A DNA stretch of 64,000 bases from Pseudocercospora fijiensis CIRAD86 (GCF_000340215.1 NW_006921533.1:3770273-3834272); one strand, 5' to 3'. Shown: positions 22,208-33,695, numbered from the stretch's first letter. Translations and numbers: made by a program. The notes: generated from the sequence alone by a model not told the origin.

Positions 22208-22604
22208 TTCAGATGAGCAGAAGTAGACCCCCAGTAAGTTGGGTTTGAGTTGGATGTTCCCGTAAAGCGCTTCGTTCTTTGTTGTGAACTACGAGGTGTT
22301 CACAGACTTGGTCGTGTGTACGAGGTTTTTGCTGATGTGGATCAAGCTGCTGGAGCACATCTCAGGGCGAGGGCGACTCCGAAAGCCTCATGCAAGCCAT
22401 AGCGGGCTGTGCTGTTCGAGTAGTTGCCTGGTTGGTGGCTTGTCTTGGCGTAGCTGAAAGTACAGATTGATGTCTGCTTTTTGCAATGGCTTGCGCAGAG
22501 GCTGGCAAAGCGGTATGCACACATTCTACAGTATCGATCATACCTATCAGACACTCCTTCACACTCACAGGACTTCTTGCAATCGACAAAGATCATCCGC
22601 CAAT
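22208..22604. other. Intergenic, no gene seen
   Basis: 397 bp between the start of the small hypothetical gene (minus) and the tentative start of the zinc-cluster gene (plus). Short frames only. Confidence 0.4.
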
Positions 22605-23644
22605 ATGCTTCCAATGGTTGCGACCTCTCACTCCGTCCCGGAAGTTTTTGGTTCCTTCATTCCGAGGATTCACGCCGACAGTGCCGCGCTTGCATAGCCA
22701 TCCCCAACTTCATCCCGTTGAAAAGCTTCGATATCACCTGCTGTCAGTAGGCGTAATGGGAAGCCAGCATCCTGCGAACCATGTCGGAAATCCAAGGTAG
22801 ACTACAAGACGCGAATGAGATGAAACCACGCTGAGTTGTGCACCTAGATCCGTTGCGATCACGAAAGGCCTACCTGTGGGCGATGTCTGCATCGCGGAAT
22901 AAGCTCGAAGTGCTTCTACCATCCTGCTCCCTTGACCAGACCACGGGCATTCCCTGGACATGACCTCCACGGACCGCCTCATCGTGCTCCTAATACCCCC
23001 TCTTCAGCATTGGACTCTCGTTCTTTAGAGCATGACGTTGGCGGTTATGAAGCCATTGACGCTGCGCGAGAGATTGCCCGAGGCCGGGAGAGGTCTCTCT
23101 TCTCAAGTCCGGAGGACAGCAGTCATGCCAAGCACTTCAAGGCAGTGTGTGATATCCTCACTCACTTGCGGAACTTCACCTTGGTTCATCGGCTTGTCGA
23201 AGAATACTGTACGCATTCGCAAGCGGCACTTGTACCAGCACCCAGTGAGTCAAGCCAGCCTCACAACCTCTCTTTCATTAATACAGCCCAGCAATCATGA
23301 ATGCATACAACACGCCTCCAAAGTCCCTGCGTCTCAAACAGGAATAGTCTGCTAATTAGAAAGACCGCGATATGCCGCAATTTGTTGACCGAGTTCCATC
23401 GCTTACAGTAATACTGCGCGCCATCCCAAATATTTCAGAGACGCTTTCCGCTCTCGATACCAGTGACGATCACGATTTCGAAGAGCGGATTGAGAGTCTC
23501 GCACACGATGTGCTCACTACGACTGCCCTTCCAATAGAGATGAGCTCAGACATGGAATGGACGGAGTTCGTCGACGTGCATACCAAGAGTAGCACTCGGT
23601 TGGAAATGATTGGTCTCATATACACCATTGCAGGCAAGGCCTGA
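22605..23644 (+). CDS. Zn2Cys6 transcription factor, C-terminally truncated
   Basis: Four exons read: 22605-22680 (tentative), 22726-22796, 22848-23244 and 23364-23644, 274 residues in one frame. The intron at 22797-22847 (GTAGAC...CTAG) splits the zinc cluster after CEPCRKSK. Splicing gives Cys-x2-Cys-x6-Cys with IRCDHERPTCGRCLHRGISSKCFYHP, a complete six-cysteine Gal4-type DNA-binding motif followed by PAPLTRP. The next part, LTHLRNFTLVHRLVEEY...AALVPAP, resembles the start of the fungal regulatory middle region. The frame then stops at 23644 after GLIYTIAGKA, where relatives go on for several hundred residues. The first intron (GTGCCG...AAAAG) is weak. It may be a decaying gene or a shortened regulator. 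Confidence 0.65.
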
Positions 23645-24655
23645 TTTGACCGGATTTCCTCAGACCTAACCAGTCGGCTTGCAGAGAACCATCGATCACC
23701 AGCTGGGCCGGACTCAATATGCCGCCCATGAAATCCGGACTGACACCGAGCATTGTCAAACCCGCTGTTGACTTGCGTCGATAGATCGAGAGCACCCGAG
23801 GCCAATATTGGTTAGTGATTGAGGATTAATATGATGAATGCTCAACATACCGCGATATTACGATCAAGGAATTATTATTCTGGGATGTGTACATTTGGAG
23901 GGTACAAAAGTTCGAGTTGCACACATTCAAAAGCTGAGAGAGATGCATAGTGCGAGACGGCCCTCGGACTGGGCGGAGTTCAATTCTCGGAATTCGCTAT
24001 CGGTTGCAGCTGAACCTGCGATGCAACAACGCAAATTGATAACAATATTTATTGCATCATCATGAGACTTTTGCTGTTATTATTGATGTGGTATTGCTAT
24101 ACGCTGCTTTAGTAAAGCTCTAGTCAGAAGCTCCTGTGTTACCCTATTTTCCAGCAAAGTTTCGCTCGAAGAAGCCGCTTCTACTCTTGCACATGATTGG
24201 GAGCTGTGGCGTTAATTGCCCTTTCCTGCCTTGGTTAACAAGAGCTTGGTGAACTCCCGGATGGGTGATGGGTGAATGATGCTCGTAGCTCGACACCTGC
24301 TTGCGAGAGAACGAGGAAGTTGGTGCGAATGACGGAGCTCTTTTGAACATCTCCTCATGAAGAGGACCGCATTGCAATTCCGCTGAGGATTTTGCAAATT
24401 ACAAGTCAACACTGCATCCAGCCGAGATCCATGCTGAAGAAATCCAAGGACCTGCCCCAAAGTGTTCTGCAACGCTCTTCCTGCTGGAGCTCATCCTGTG
24501 GGCGAAAACCTGGTGATCTTGTATAGAGCCTATCCTTTGGAAGCCGATGTTGGCTTTGATCCTATGCTTGGCTGCCTTGTCGCTCGAGTGGTAACACGTG
24601 CTAAGCGTGTTACAGACCATGAGGCCCGATGGCAAAAAAGGCAGTCCGCATCTGG
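23645..24655. other. Intergenic or decayed sequence downstream of the zinc-cluster gene
   Basis: About 1 kb without a credible gene. If the regulator is a truncated pseudogene, its missing C-terminus should lie here, but I could not find family motifs in any frame. CACGTG occurs near 24596. Confidence 0.4.
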
Positions 24656-25291
24656 CTAGTTGGACCAGATACTTCGAAATGGGGCATTCAATCCTTCAGC
24701 TGGGGCGGATCCGGCAGCGTTAGGCGCAGCTTTAAGGTGTCCAAAGCTAGGGGGGGGGGCTATCACCATGTCTCTCCGAGTCCAAGACCTTGAAATCATG
24801 AAATCATGTCTGAACATGGCATTAGCTGCTCGCGAAACTTGGCGGAGAAATGGATGCGCACCTGCGTAGCCCATTCCGTCAAATCCCTGCAAGCTTTTAT
24901 GGCGAGTGCATTGCCATTTGCCATCTAAGCGCTTCCATTCGATCATTGACATACTTTGCTGAGCTACTCCCTCGTGTATGCCTGTGATCTCCTCGTTGAC
25001 GCACATCTGGGCAGTTCCTGCGCCAACGTGCACCATCGTTGTCACGTCCACCAGTTTCACCGAGTATTCCGGGTTGTCCTTCGTTACGGAGCACAGCGTA
25101 GCGAGAAGTCCATGTATGTCGAGGAAGACTTGCTCATGCAAATACCCGACGCTGGCCACGAAGTCGGGCGCCATTTGACTCCAGGCTGGCGAGGGTAGGG
25201 TGAAGTCGCGAACGTTGATCGAGGTTGCGAAAAGTTGCACCTGGGCTTCGAGATAGTGCACTGTGGCGTCATGTTTCTGGTTGTTGGGCAT
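24656..25291 (-). CDS. NTF2/SnoaL-like fold protein
   Basis: Single-exon frame of 211 residues from the ATG at 25291. It has an N-terminal helix (TVHYLEAQVQLFATSINVRDF), a middle with alternating strands (YSVKLVDVTTMVHVGAGTAQMCV), and a final strand pair with MSMIEWKRLDGKWQCTRHKSL. This fits the cone-shaped NTF2/SnoaL fold common in small fungal proteins. No catalytic residues can be assigned. The last ~50 residues are Pro/Ala-rich, cross a homopolymer tract (nine C on the coding strand), and may not belong to the fold. It is divergent from TIF6. Confidence 0.55.
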   Translation of the reverse strand: MPNNQKHDATVHYLEAQVQLFATSINVRDFTLPSPAWSQMAPDFVASVGYLHEQVFLDIHGLLATLCSVTKDNPEYSVKLVDVTTMVHVGAGTAQMCVNEEITGIHEGVAQQSMSMIEWKRLDGKWQCTRHKSLQGFDGMGYAGAHPFLRQVSRAANAMFRHDFMISRSWTRRDMVIAPPPSFGHLKAAPNAAGSAPAEGLNAPFRSIWSN

Positions 25292-25778
25292 GGCGGGTGC
25301 GAGGTATGGTGTCCATCATCGAGGGCGGCATTGCTGCAAGCAGACACTCGGAGAACTGACGGGGGTGCTGTGTGGTGCTAGAGCACCAGCGGTGGTGGGT
25401 TGGGTGGGCGGTGAGGACCTCGGACGTCTGGCTCTCCCAATGCCATAGTCTTTGCCGTGCAAATGAGTCACTGTATGTGTGCTGCATAGCCTCTGCGGCA
25501 ATGCAATCGCACATGCCATTGTGCCATTCTTGGCGGTGATGATAATGTTTGACATAGCCGCCATCGGATGATTCATACTGACTCTCCCACTAGCGCGCCT
25601 CTGAGATCTTCAGCCCCACGTTCGCTTTTGCTTAAAACTCCAACCACGACCCCCAAGCTCGACGACACCATTCTGCGCACGCGATCAGACAACATCCCGA
25701 CTTCCTCACCCCAGTACACAGACAGATTCGCCGCCTTACACAGTACTCAAGGGACACATCAACCACCCGCGCAACATC
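25292..25778. promoter_or_regulatory. Upstream region shared by the NTF2-like gene and TIF6
   Basis: 487 bp between divergent start codons. Overlapping short frames have no family support. The part next to TIF6 is C/A-rich, consistent with a 5' leader. Confidence 0.4.
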
Positions 25779-26588
25779 ATGGCGGTCCGCGCCTCATTCG
25801 AGAACTCCAACGAGTACGTCAAGCTCTGCTCTGCTCGTTTACAAGGATACCGTAGCATTTCAGCTAACCAACAATCATCCAGAGTCGGAGTCTTCTCAAC
25901 CCTCACGAATTCCTACTCTCTCGTCGCAGTCGGCGCATCCGAGAATTTCTACAGCGTTTTCGAAGCCGAACTTCAAGACGTCATTCCCATCTGCCACTGC
26001 ACAATCGCCGGCACGCGCATTGTAGGTCGCCTCACGGCCGGAAACAAAAAGGGCCTGCTCGTACCCACATCCACAACCGATCAAGAACTCCAACACTTGC
26101 GAAACTCGATACCAGACGAAGTCAAGATCCAGCGAATAGAAGAGAGATTATCAGCACTCGGGAACGTCATTTGCGCCAACGATCATGTGGCGCTCGTGCA
26201 TCCCGACCTGGAGCGCGAGACGGAGGAGATCATCGCAGATGTTTTGGGCGTGGAAGTTTTCAGGCAGACGATTGCGGATAACGTGCTGACGGGCTCCTAC
26301 ATGGCGCTCTCGAATCAGGGCGGTATCGTGCATCCCAAGACTTCGATTCAGGACCAGGATGAGCTTTCGAGTTTGCTTCAAGTACCACTTGTCGCAGGCA
26401 GTGTCAACCGGGGCAGTCCAGTCGTTGGTGCCGGGATGGTGGTCAATGACTGGATGGCCGTGACTGGACTCGACACCACAGCCACAGAGTTGAGTGTGGT
26501 GGAGTCGGTATTCAAGCTTGGCGAAGGAATGGGGCCCAGCGCAATCAACACGACTAACAAGGAAACTATGGTTGAGTCCTTCTACTAG
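25779..26588 (+). CDS. TIF6: Eukaryotic translation initiation factor 6
   Basis: Exons 25779-25813 and 25883-26588 give 246 residues, the standard length. The 69-bp intron (25814-25882) has GTACGT, a GCTAAC branch site and a CCAG end, and restores the family start [17 protein letters not shown]. Without splicing, 23 foreign residues would sit between SNE and VGVF. The rest follows eIF6 throughout: [78 protein letters not shown] and a C-terminal VESFY. TIF6 binds the 60S subunit, is needed for its biogenesis and blocks premature 40S joining (established). Confidence 0.97.
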   Translation: MAVRASFENSNEYVKLCSARLQGYRSISANQQSSRVGVFSTLTNSYSLVAVGASENFYSVFEAELQDVIPICHCTIAGTRIVGRLTAGNKKGLLVPTSTTDQELQHLRNSIPDEVKIQRIEERLSALGNVICANDHVALVHPDLERETEEIIADVLGVEVFRQTIADNVLTGSYMALSNQGGIVHPKTSIQDQDELSSLLQVPLVAGSVNRGSPVVGAGMVVNDWMAVTGLDTTATELSVVESVFKLGEGMGPSAINTTNKETMVESFY

Positions 26589-27180
26589 GTTTTCTTGCAG
26601 GGGTATGCGGGTCTATGAGCGTGGCGTTGGGGGAACTTATACAGCAGGCATATTCACGACATCATGCCAATTGCGGCCGCTTCAGGAGGCGTGCGAGTGT
26701 ATGGACGCGAGGCTCTGATGGCCACCAGCGGACCATGCAACACGATATGGAGAGGAATTCGTTTAAGAGAAAAGCTACCATAGTAGCACGCTAGTACTAC
26801 TTCAGTTAGTGTTCGAAGGAGACAGCGAGACGATTTTCAACGATTTTCCATGTTCATCCTTGTCAAGCTGGCTGTTATGCAAGGGACGGGAGCTTCGATG
26901 TGGCATTCAATTCGTGGCACAAGCTATGTGCAGTGGCCCTGTGAAATACCTTAGATAAAACGCCACCACAACATCAAGAAACCGCACGCCCTGGAGTATC
27001 TCTCTGAATCCCGCCAAACGCCGATCATGTCCTTAGCTAGCTGTCCATGAGACAAGTCTCCCATGAGCAGTCTCTGAATTAGTCCGGGTTCGTGAAGGCT
27101 TCTGAAAAGCGTGAATCAACGGCAACTCTGCCGCCGCCTGTAGTAGCTTCGTCAGAAGCCTGACTCTGAGTGTCCGCAGT
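26589..27180. other. Intergenic, no gene seen
   Basis: Space between convergent TIF6 and CBF1. Only 3' untranslated-type sequence is seen. Confidence 0.5.
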
Positions 27181-28172
27181 CTATGCGTCTTCGGCATCGG
27201 CCTCCTTCTCGTCGACATCAATTGTGATGCCATTCTTCTGTGCGGCTTTCTTCCACTGTTCGCACTCGGCCCAGGCGCGCTGACACTCAGCCTTGAGCTT
27301 ATCGCAGCTTGTGCTCAGCTCAGCAATGGCTTGCTCGGTGAGAAGCTTCTCCAGCGTCCACTTCTCGATGTTCTGAGTCTCGTTCTCCTTGAGCTGCGTA
27401 ATAAACTGCACGGCACGAGCCAGAATGCTGCCTTTGTTCTTTTCGCAGCCTGGAACTATCTTGGCGAGTTCGTTAATGCCCTCGTTGATAGTCTCTCGAC
27501 GTCGACGTTCCACTGCTAAATGTCAGCTTCCGGGCATCTTTGAGCGCATTGGAAGACTTGGCGATGGAGTTGGTGGCGGAGGAGTGCTTCCTATCGAACA
27601 CATCACGGAGACTCACCTTCTTTATGATTGTCTCTTCGCACTTTATGCCATTCCTCGGTGCCAACCTGTGGTTTGGGACCGTTAGAGCCCTTTCCTGGTC
27701 CGGATGGAGATGTTGCGCCATTAGAATTCGCCTGACCAGAGTTGGGACCGATATCGAAGTCGCCGAAGCTGTTAGATCGCCCGGGAACACCACTGGCTTG
27801 GTCGATTGAGGAGCTCGTGGGACGGTCGTTCGGCGGTTCAGTGGGCTGGGTCATGAAAGCCTGTTCTGTGGATTGAGGCACGGTCATAGTATGATGGTAG
27901 GCCATCGCAGCAGCAGCAGTGTCACTCGCCGTCGGGCCTCCTTGTTGGTGTACTTCGGCTTGGGGGTTGTGCTGATGATGGAGATCTCCCATGTCCGGGT
28001 CGGTATTGTGTTGATTCAGAGCGGCGGCGAAGTCCATATTGCCATCGTGATGTCCCATTCCATCGCCTCCATGCATGTACTGGTGCTCGAAGTCGTCGCT
28101 CATGTTGGGTGGTGCGCGTGGATTCGGCATATCGTTGGCGTCGCGCTTCCGTTTTGCAATGGCAGCAGCCAT
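27181..28172 (-). CDS. CBF1: CBF1-type bHLH transcription factor
   Basis: Exons 28172-27617 and 27512-27181 give 295 residues. The 104-bp intron (27616-27513) has GTGAGT, a GCTGAC branch site and a GCAG end, and falls inside the basic region. Splicing makes HKEVERRRRETINEGINELAKIVP, the CBF1-class basic helix-loop-helix, followed by NKGSILARAVQFITQLKENE and a leucine/heptad coiled coil to about residue 275. The N-terminal ~180 residues are Gln/His/Asn/Ser-rich. CBF1 dimers bind CACGTG; in yeast they act in sulfur-amino-acid gene control and centromere function (established). A CACGTG lies 528 bp upstream of the ATG (28700-28705). The C-terminal tail is acidic. Confidence 0.88.
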
Positions 28173-29919
28173 GGTCGGGACTCGCCTGGACGCGCGGGCT
28201 CCCCTTCCGCAGTCAGAGGCGTCGCGTTTCTATACGCTGTCCTGCGCAAGACATATTAGCTCGTGATCAATCTCTCGCGTCTGCATGTGATGCGCATCGA
28301 GCAGTTGAGGTCATGCGATGCGGCTGGCCAGTGGCAGTGGCAGTGGCAGTGGCAGTGGCAGGTGGCAGGTGGCAGCTAAGGACGACAGTCGACGAGAGCT
28401 CAAGCGAGGATAGGTTGCGGCCATCGCTCGTAGCCTCGTCGCCTCACAGCCTCGCCTCGCCTCGCGGACGCTCAGTGTCGTTCGTTGTATGGCCAGCTCC
28501 ATGCATCGAGCGTCGCTACGCTGAGAGCATGGCGATAGCATGCGGTCGCATGACGCGGGCTTGCGGCTGCGCATCGGTCCAGGCTCTTTGCGCAGTGTGG
28601 TTCTGTCGACGGGCATTTCATCGTGCCACTTACACGGCCTGAGTGATTCCCGCAACTCCCTCTCCCTTCCCGCGTAGTAGTCACCTGATGATGGCTTTCA
28701 CGTGCGTGTTGTTCAAGTCGGGTCGTCGACGAGATGCGGCTTCGGCTTCAACCGAAGCAGGGTCCGTCCGCTCGGGCGTGCTTGGCAACTCACTCACTTG
28801 GACGCGACGGGCGACGGGCACGAATTGCGAAGCGACGCGATGCAGACGGCAACAACAGTAACAGCAGGATTCGTGCGCTCTCAATCAAGCAGCTCGTGCG
28901 AACGAGATAGAGAAGCGATCAGGTGCAGACACGGCGGAGGTGATCAGGTGCATACCAGGGCCCCAACCGTGACGGAAAGGCAGCATGTGATTGGCAAGCT
29001 CACCCACCTCCTCCTTGGACCGCGCGGGGGCCACTTCTGCTTTCTTTGTACTCAACTCAACCCTCCCTCCTTCAGGAAACATCCGGAGGCTTTGCGCTTT
29101 GCCTTTGCGGAGAGCCTCACACGCCTGCACACGCCTGCACACGCCTACGGAGTACACACGCCTGCCCACGCCCACGCCCACGCCCCCGCCCCCGCCCCCG
29201 CCCACGCCCAACCCGTCACGCGATCCCCTCGATCCCCGATACATGTGTGGCATCCAACATTGAAACTTGAAAGGTCGAGAGGGCCAATCAGATCCGCCCG
29301 GCGTCGGCTCCGTGCCAACCATGTTCCCGTCTCCGAGCACCGCAGGCATGGCCTTCATGAAGATATTGGAGACATTGACCCACACGATAATCCATTCTCG
29401 AAGCCTAGTGTTCGACCCTCCTCCCTCGCTGAGCCACCAAATACCACTCGTAGGGAAACGAAACTACATCGATTGGAAATTGCCAATTTTCGGTCTTCGC
29501 ACGTCTCTCTCGGCAGCCTACTACTTTCCGTCGTTTGACCTACCCAACGAGGAGCCCACACATGCTGATTCTCAGCAACGGCTACTTGCACTTCTGAGGA
29601 CTAGGTAGGCGCCAGGAGGCACTCTTAAACAAAATTCGCTATGGTGCCGTCCATCAATTTCAATGCTTGACACCATCTTCCATACTATTGGGCGTCTGCG
29701 TTCGTCAGTCGCATCTGTCCGTATCTTCCTTATCCGTATGGAAGAAAAGTCGGCTTGCCGCTTGTAAGAGATGCAGGTCGCCGAAGCCTTGGTCATAGCT
29801 TGTAGGCGGTCGTTATTGATACAAACGGCACCACTGACCGCCCTTTGGGCCATAACACTGCACTGAACTTGATCAAAGATTCTGCAGCACCAAAACTTAC
29901 CTCAAAACACTTGCTCGCG
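28173..29919. other. Long upstream region of CBF1 with simple repeats
   Basis: 1.75 kb between divergent CBF1 and the Myb/SANT-like gene. It contains (GTGGCA)n at 28331-28374, a CACACGCCTG repeat at 29118-29147, a (CCCACGC/CCCCCGC)n run at 29163-29210, and CACGTG at 28700-28705. A long plus-strand frame across 28702-29538 lacks an ATG and is driven by these repeats; I do not call it a gene. CBF1 relatives often have long regulated leaders, which would fit. Confidence 0.5.
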
Positions 29920-31216
29920 ATGGATCCAGAAGGCGCCCCTGCTCTTGCTCCCAAGAAAGAACTCAAGCGTAAGCATTCAGATGCGTCCATCCAGCCCTTA
30001 TTCGGGAAGCAGGTCAAGACCGTCAGCGGCACAACGTTTGATCCCATCAACGTCGACATTTATCGCCTTCGCAAAGAACACGACTTGGAATGGGATCGTA
30101 TCGCCGAGGACCTCAACACTCGCTACAATCGTGGTGTCAGTACAGACACTTCGCTGCTTTCTGGTGAGCTTGGGCCCTAATTTCTGCGCTCAACAATACT
30201 AATGGTGGTATCCCCAGGTGCTGCTTGCTATTCCCGCTTCAGCAAGTATGCTGCGGCAATCGCTCAATCTCGTGGAGAGGACTATCGCAGAGAGTGGTAC
30301 ATTGCCGATGCTCACAACAAAGCCAGTCTCGCAGTCGATAATCATGCTCTCAACAAAGCAATATACTTGATGTGTACGAAAGAGAGCAAGTCATGGTCAG
30401 AGATAGCAAGAAGCCTTAACGAGAAATACCGGCTTGACGGGACCAGAGGCCGGGAGCCGTTATCAGCAGTACGATTCTGTACACCACACGAAGGGTTTTT
30501 CGACTGACAGCAGCGTAGAATATGTGTTACCAGCGATTCAGGAGTACTGGAGCATCCATAGCCCGCTCGGTGGGTGAGGTCTTTGAGAAGGAGCAGTACC
30601 AAGGGTACGTTGTTGACCATGCATGAGCTTTTGATGAGAAGTCAGTTGAATGAGAATACTGACAATCTTTCTAAGGCAGCAAAAACGAAGAACGGCTGAG
30701 AAAGCGCCAGCGATTCAACCAGCACAACCGGCACCGACAAATCAGCGAAAGCCGTCTATGACCAATCTGCCTCGGATCAAGACGCCTGTAATCAAGAAGG
30801 AGCCGATCAATGACCCAGAACGCCCAGCACCAAAATTACGCGGACGCGCCGATAGCGAGGTAAAAGTCGTCGCATCCAGACCGGCCCCAGACCGCAGACA
30901 GAGCAGCGCCGTTGACTTCCTCAAGCCCACCATCCCTTCGAAGCCCAAGTCAGAGCGCTCTGTAGCTGGTGGAGTCCCGAAGAGTGCATCATCATCATCA
31001 TCATCATCGAAGACAGGCAAGAACGAAAGGGTGAGCAAGACGACGAGCAGCGCACACGACGCCGATGGGCTCGTAAAGGAAGCTTACTCCAAGGTCAAAG
31101 CCAGAGTGTGGAAGGAAGTTTCTGAATTGGTGGCTTTCGCGTCAAAGGGGGAGGTTATGATGACTGATGAGGAGTGCCGTTCTGTCATGTATGGCCAAAG
31201 GAAGAGCTCGTTGTAA
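29920..31216 (+). CDS. Protein with two Myb/SANT-like units, unknown function
   Basis: Four exons (29920-30163, 30218-30468, 30519-30604, 30676-31216) give 373 residues. The introns are 54, 50 and 71 bp with GTGAGC...CAG, GTACGA...TAG and GTACGT...AAG ends. After splicing there are two similar units. The first runs from DIYRLRKEHDLEWDRIAEDL to CYSRFSKYAAAIAQSRGEDY. The second runs from AIYLMCTKESKSWSEIARSL to CYQRFRSTGASIARSVGEVF. Each has the W...IA...LN helix pattern of Myb/SANT-like domains and a trailing YxRF helix. The C-terminal 180 residues are basic, Pro-rich and Ser-rich, with a (TCA)n-coded serine run. DNA or chromatin binding is likely but not shown. The start is the first ATG in frame. 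Confidence 0.65.
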
Positions 31217-31632
31217 GCAGGATTGATGACGAAGGAAAGCGAGCAGCGTGCCGCCGACAGAATCATGGCACATTCTACGTAACTTGGAGTTGCCATAGAG
31301 CGAGAGCGCAGGGTCGAAGAAAAAGAAAAGCGAGAATCAAATTGTGATTCATTGAAGCAAAGCATTCTGGTACATGTATCACTCATATTCTATATACAAT
31401 CCATCTCAAGCAAATCAAGCACCCAGCATCAGTCTCATCCAACCAAACAACCTTAGTCATAAACTCCAACCCTTTTGGTATCCATCATCGATCGACCGTA
31501 AGCTTAGCCTCCCACCAGTAACGCCTAGCTAGAAACACTGTACTTCCGCCAGTAATCATAAAGTCAACGAGCCAGCCGTGCTGTCTGCACCAACTCAGAA
31601 CATACTCCAACTCCACCGAAGTTATTAGTTTT
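31217..31632. other. Intergenic, no gene seen
   Basis: Convergent space; probably 3' untranslated sequence of both neighbours. Confidence 0.45.
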
Positions 31633-31998
31633 CTAACCCTTCAACGCCGCAAGCGTACCCAGCGTCACATACGAAAGTCGACCAGCCTTCTTCTCCGCCT
31701 CTTTCTGCGCAGGAGTTCTCTTCTCGTCGTCCTTCGAAGACCTCTTCATCCTCTCCTTAATCACAGTAATCGTCGAAGTTCCCGTAGACTTGCTCCAGAC
31801 CGAACTCCTGTCATCAGAATCCGAGCTGGAAGTGACAACAGACTGTGTTCCTGTTCGTGGTTGTGTGGAGGACATCTTCTCATTCTCCTTCTGAGCGTTG
31901 GCGGATTGGAACATTGGTGTGTATTGGATTGATTTTTCTGATGAGGTTTTGGGCAGGAGGGGTGTGGATTTGTAGAGTTGGTCGTAGAGGATGGACAT
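31633..31998 (-). CDS. Small Ser/Lys-rich hypothetical protein
   Basis: Frame of 121 residues from the ATG at 31998. A longer in-frame opening (to 32205) exists, but its N-terminus is less protein-like. The start MSILYDQLYKSTPLLPKTS suggests an ordered N-terminal segment. Then come a Ser/Asp-rich stretch (TSSSDSDDRSSVWS), a Lys/Glu-rich helix (KRTPAQKEAEKKAGRL) and a short hydrophobic end (YVTLGTLAALKG). No family recognised. Confidence 0.45.
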   Translation of the reverse strand: MSILYDQLYKSTPLLPKTSSEKSIQYTPMFQSANAQKENEKMSSTQPRTGTQSVVTSSSDSDDRSSVWSKSTGTSTITVIKERMKRSSKDDEKRTPAQKEAEKKAGRLSYVTLGTLAALKG

Positions 31999-33345
31999 TA
32001 CGTTGATGTCTTGGGGGTTAGGAGGGCTGTATAAGTAAGGCTGTCGGATTGAGTGAGACAGCTCAGTCCGAGGGTTTCGTCCGAGATCGTGTTCGCGTAC
32101 GAGCTGCCTTGAGTGGAGCTTTCTGCCTACTGCCGATCTTTGAAGGATGAGATGAATGATTGCTGCTGACCGGATTTCTGGGATATTCTTGAAGGTTGAA
32201 TACATGGAGCGTGGGTATCACTTCTTTATAATTGAACGACTCATCGCGGTGACACATCTGCCATTCCTGGCATACAAGCAGGTCAATGCTGATGTGTGCT
32301 GCGCCCTGCAATACTCACCGCGTGCTGCTGGCGTTGACTCAAGGCATCCATCGGTCTCAAAACACGCGAATGCGGTGTTCATGCTCGGAGTTCAAGCATT
32401 CATCAGCGTGTGCTTGGAGTGAGCCGCTGAAATGTGGTTGGTGCTGACGGGCTATGGCGCCTTTGCCTTTGGCAAGTGGCTTGATGAATCCTGCGGTGAC
32501 TCAGAGCGGAATTAGACCTCAAGTCCTTGAACAAACTTCAATAATAAAGATTATAAATAATAAAGCATATCCACTTCGTATTGCACGCATTAAAGTTCTG
32601 TGCACTTGTATGCCAAGTTCTAGAACTACAGGGTGTCTTATTATAAATTCGAGAAGCCGCTCATCAGAGTGCTTCCTTCCCGCCTACTCATCGAAGGCAG
32701 ATTTACTATGATTACGAGGCATTGGCACGGTCCTCGTTCTGGTCTCCGACTGGCTTCGCGAATGCATCAGACACCCTATTCTATAGGCTATAGCATTTTC
32801 GATGCATATGCTCTCATGATTACAGGGCTCTGGGTTGGCAGTGTGGCACATGCTGCAGCGGCCTGTGACCCCCTATTCAGTGCCTGATTCGCTCACCATT
32901 CGTTTGCCAACCGTGAAACTGTGGCATTCCCTTGTAGTTGCAATTTTCATACCCAGTTTCAAGGTTTGGTGGTGTTTGGGGTCTTTTGCTTGTACAGGCT
33001 GTACAGCAACGCGCCTCGAGGCTCGAGCAGAAATCGGACTGTTTAGTTCTACAGCCTCCAAACTACATCTAAAACTGGTTCCGAAAGGAATTTTTGGGGA
33101 TAGATGTTCACCAGGAGCGTGCAAGGCTCGGTCGCTTAGCAGGGACTCGGGAAAGTAGTCAAGGATGGATGTCTATTCTGGAGGTCTATCCTAGTGCGAG
33201 TTTCATTACTACAACATCGAGGGTGAAGTGTTGTTTTCCCGGATGCGAGTATAACTAGATACGTAGTGCTTACGACCGCTGGCTTTCGACATAGCACGGA
33301 ATACTACCTTACCTCTACAAACAACATCGACACAGCAAGAACACT
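31999..33345. other. Intergenic, no gene seen
   Basis: 1.35 kb upstream of the secreted cysteine-rich gene, partly AT-rich. No credible coding frame or RNA gene seen. Confidence 0.45.
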
Positions 33346-33695
33346 ATGCGGTCTATACTCACCTTCGCTGCTACTATTGCTCTCGCAGTAACCGCTTCGG
33401 CAGACCTATCTGGAACTCAATGTAATTGTAAAGGTCTCAAATCTTGCCAAGCCCAAGGAGCTGCGGGATGTGTGCAACTTTCATCAGGCCCAGCCTGTGT
33501 TGTATACACTAAGGGCCAAGACTGTGTGCCCGAGTGCCTTGGCGCGCATTTTAATTATTCCTACAAGAAGCAGAAGTGAGTGGCGTATCTGCGAATTGTC
33601 GACCAGTTCTTAACACAAGATATTACAGATCAACCGACCAACAGTGCATATGCACCCTCAAGGATGCTAGCAAACCATCAGATGTTTGCAAGTAG
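33346..33695 (+). CDS. Small secreted cysteine-rich protein (candidate effector)
   Basis: Exons 33346-33575 and 33629-33695 give 98 residues. The 53-bp intron (33576-33628) has GTGAGT and TTACAG ends. Residues 1-19 (MRSILTFAATIALAVTASA) are a clear secretion signal. The mature part of about 79 residues has ten cysteines. Seven are in exon 1, including a CNC and a CVPEC pair; three are in exon 2, including CIC and a final DVCK just before the stop. Even cysteine number, small size, secretion and a position at the edge of repeat DNA are the usual marks of fungal effectors or apoplastic proteins. I recognise no named family and infer no target. Without the intron the reading would end after seven cysteines. 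Confidence 0.7.

Noticed and set aside
24575..24650. Possible tRNA (GCTCGAGTGGTAACAC stretch)
   Set aside because: It resembles a D-arm, but no T-arm motif or acceptor pairing was found.
28702..29538. 278-codon plus-strand open frame upstream of the Myb/SANT-like gene
   Set aside because: No ATG start; the composition is set by CCCACGC-type repeats, and no family resemblance is seen.
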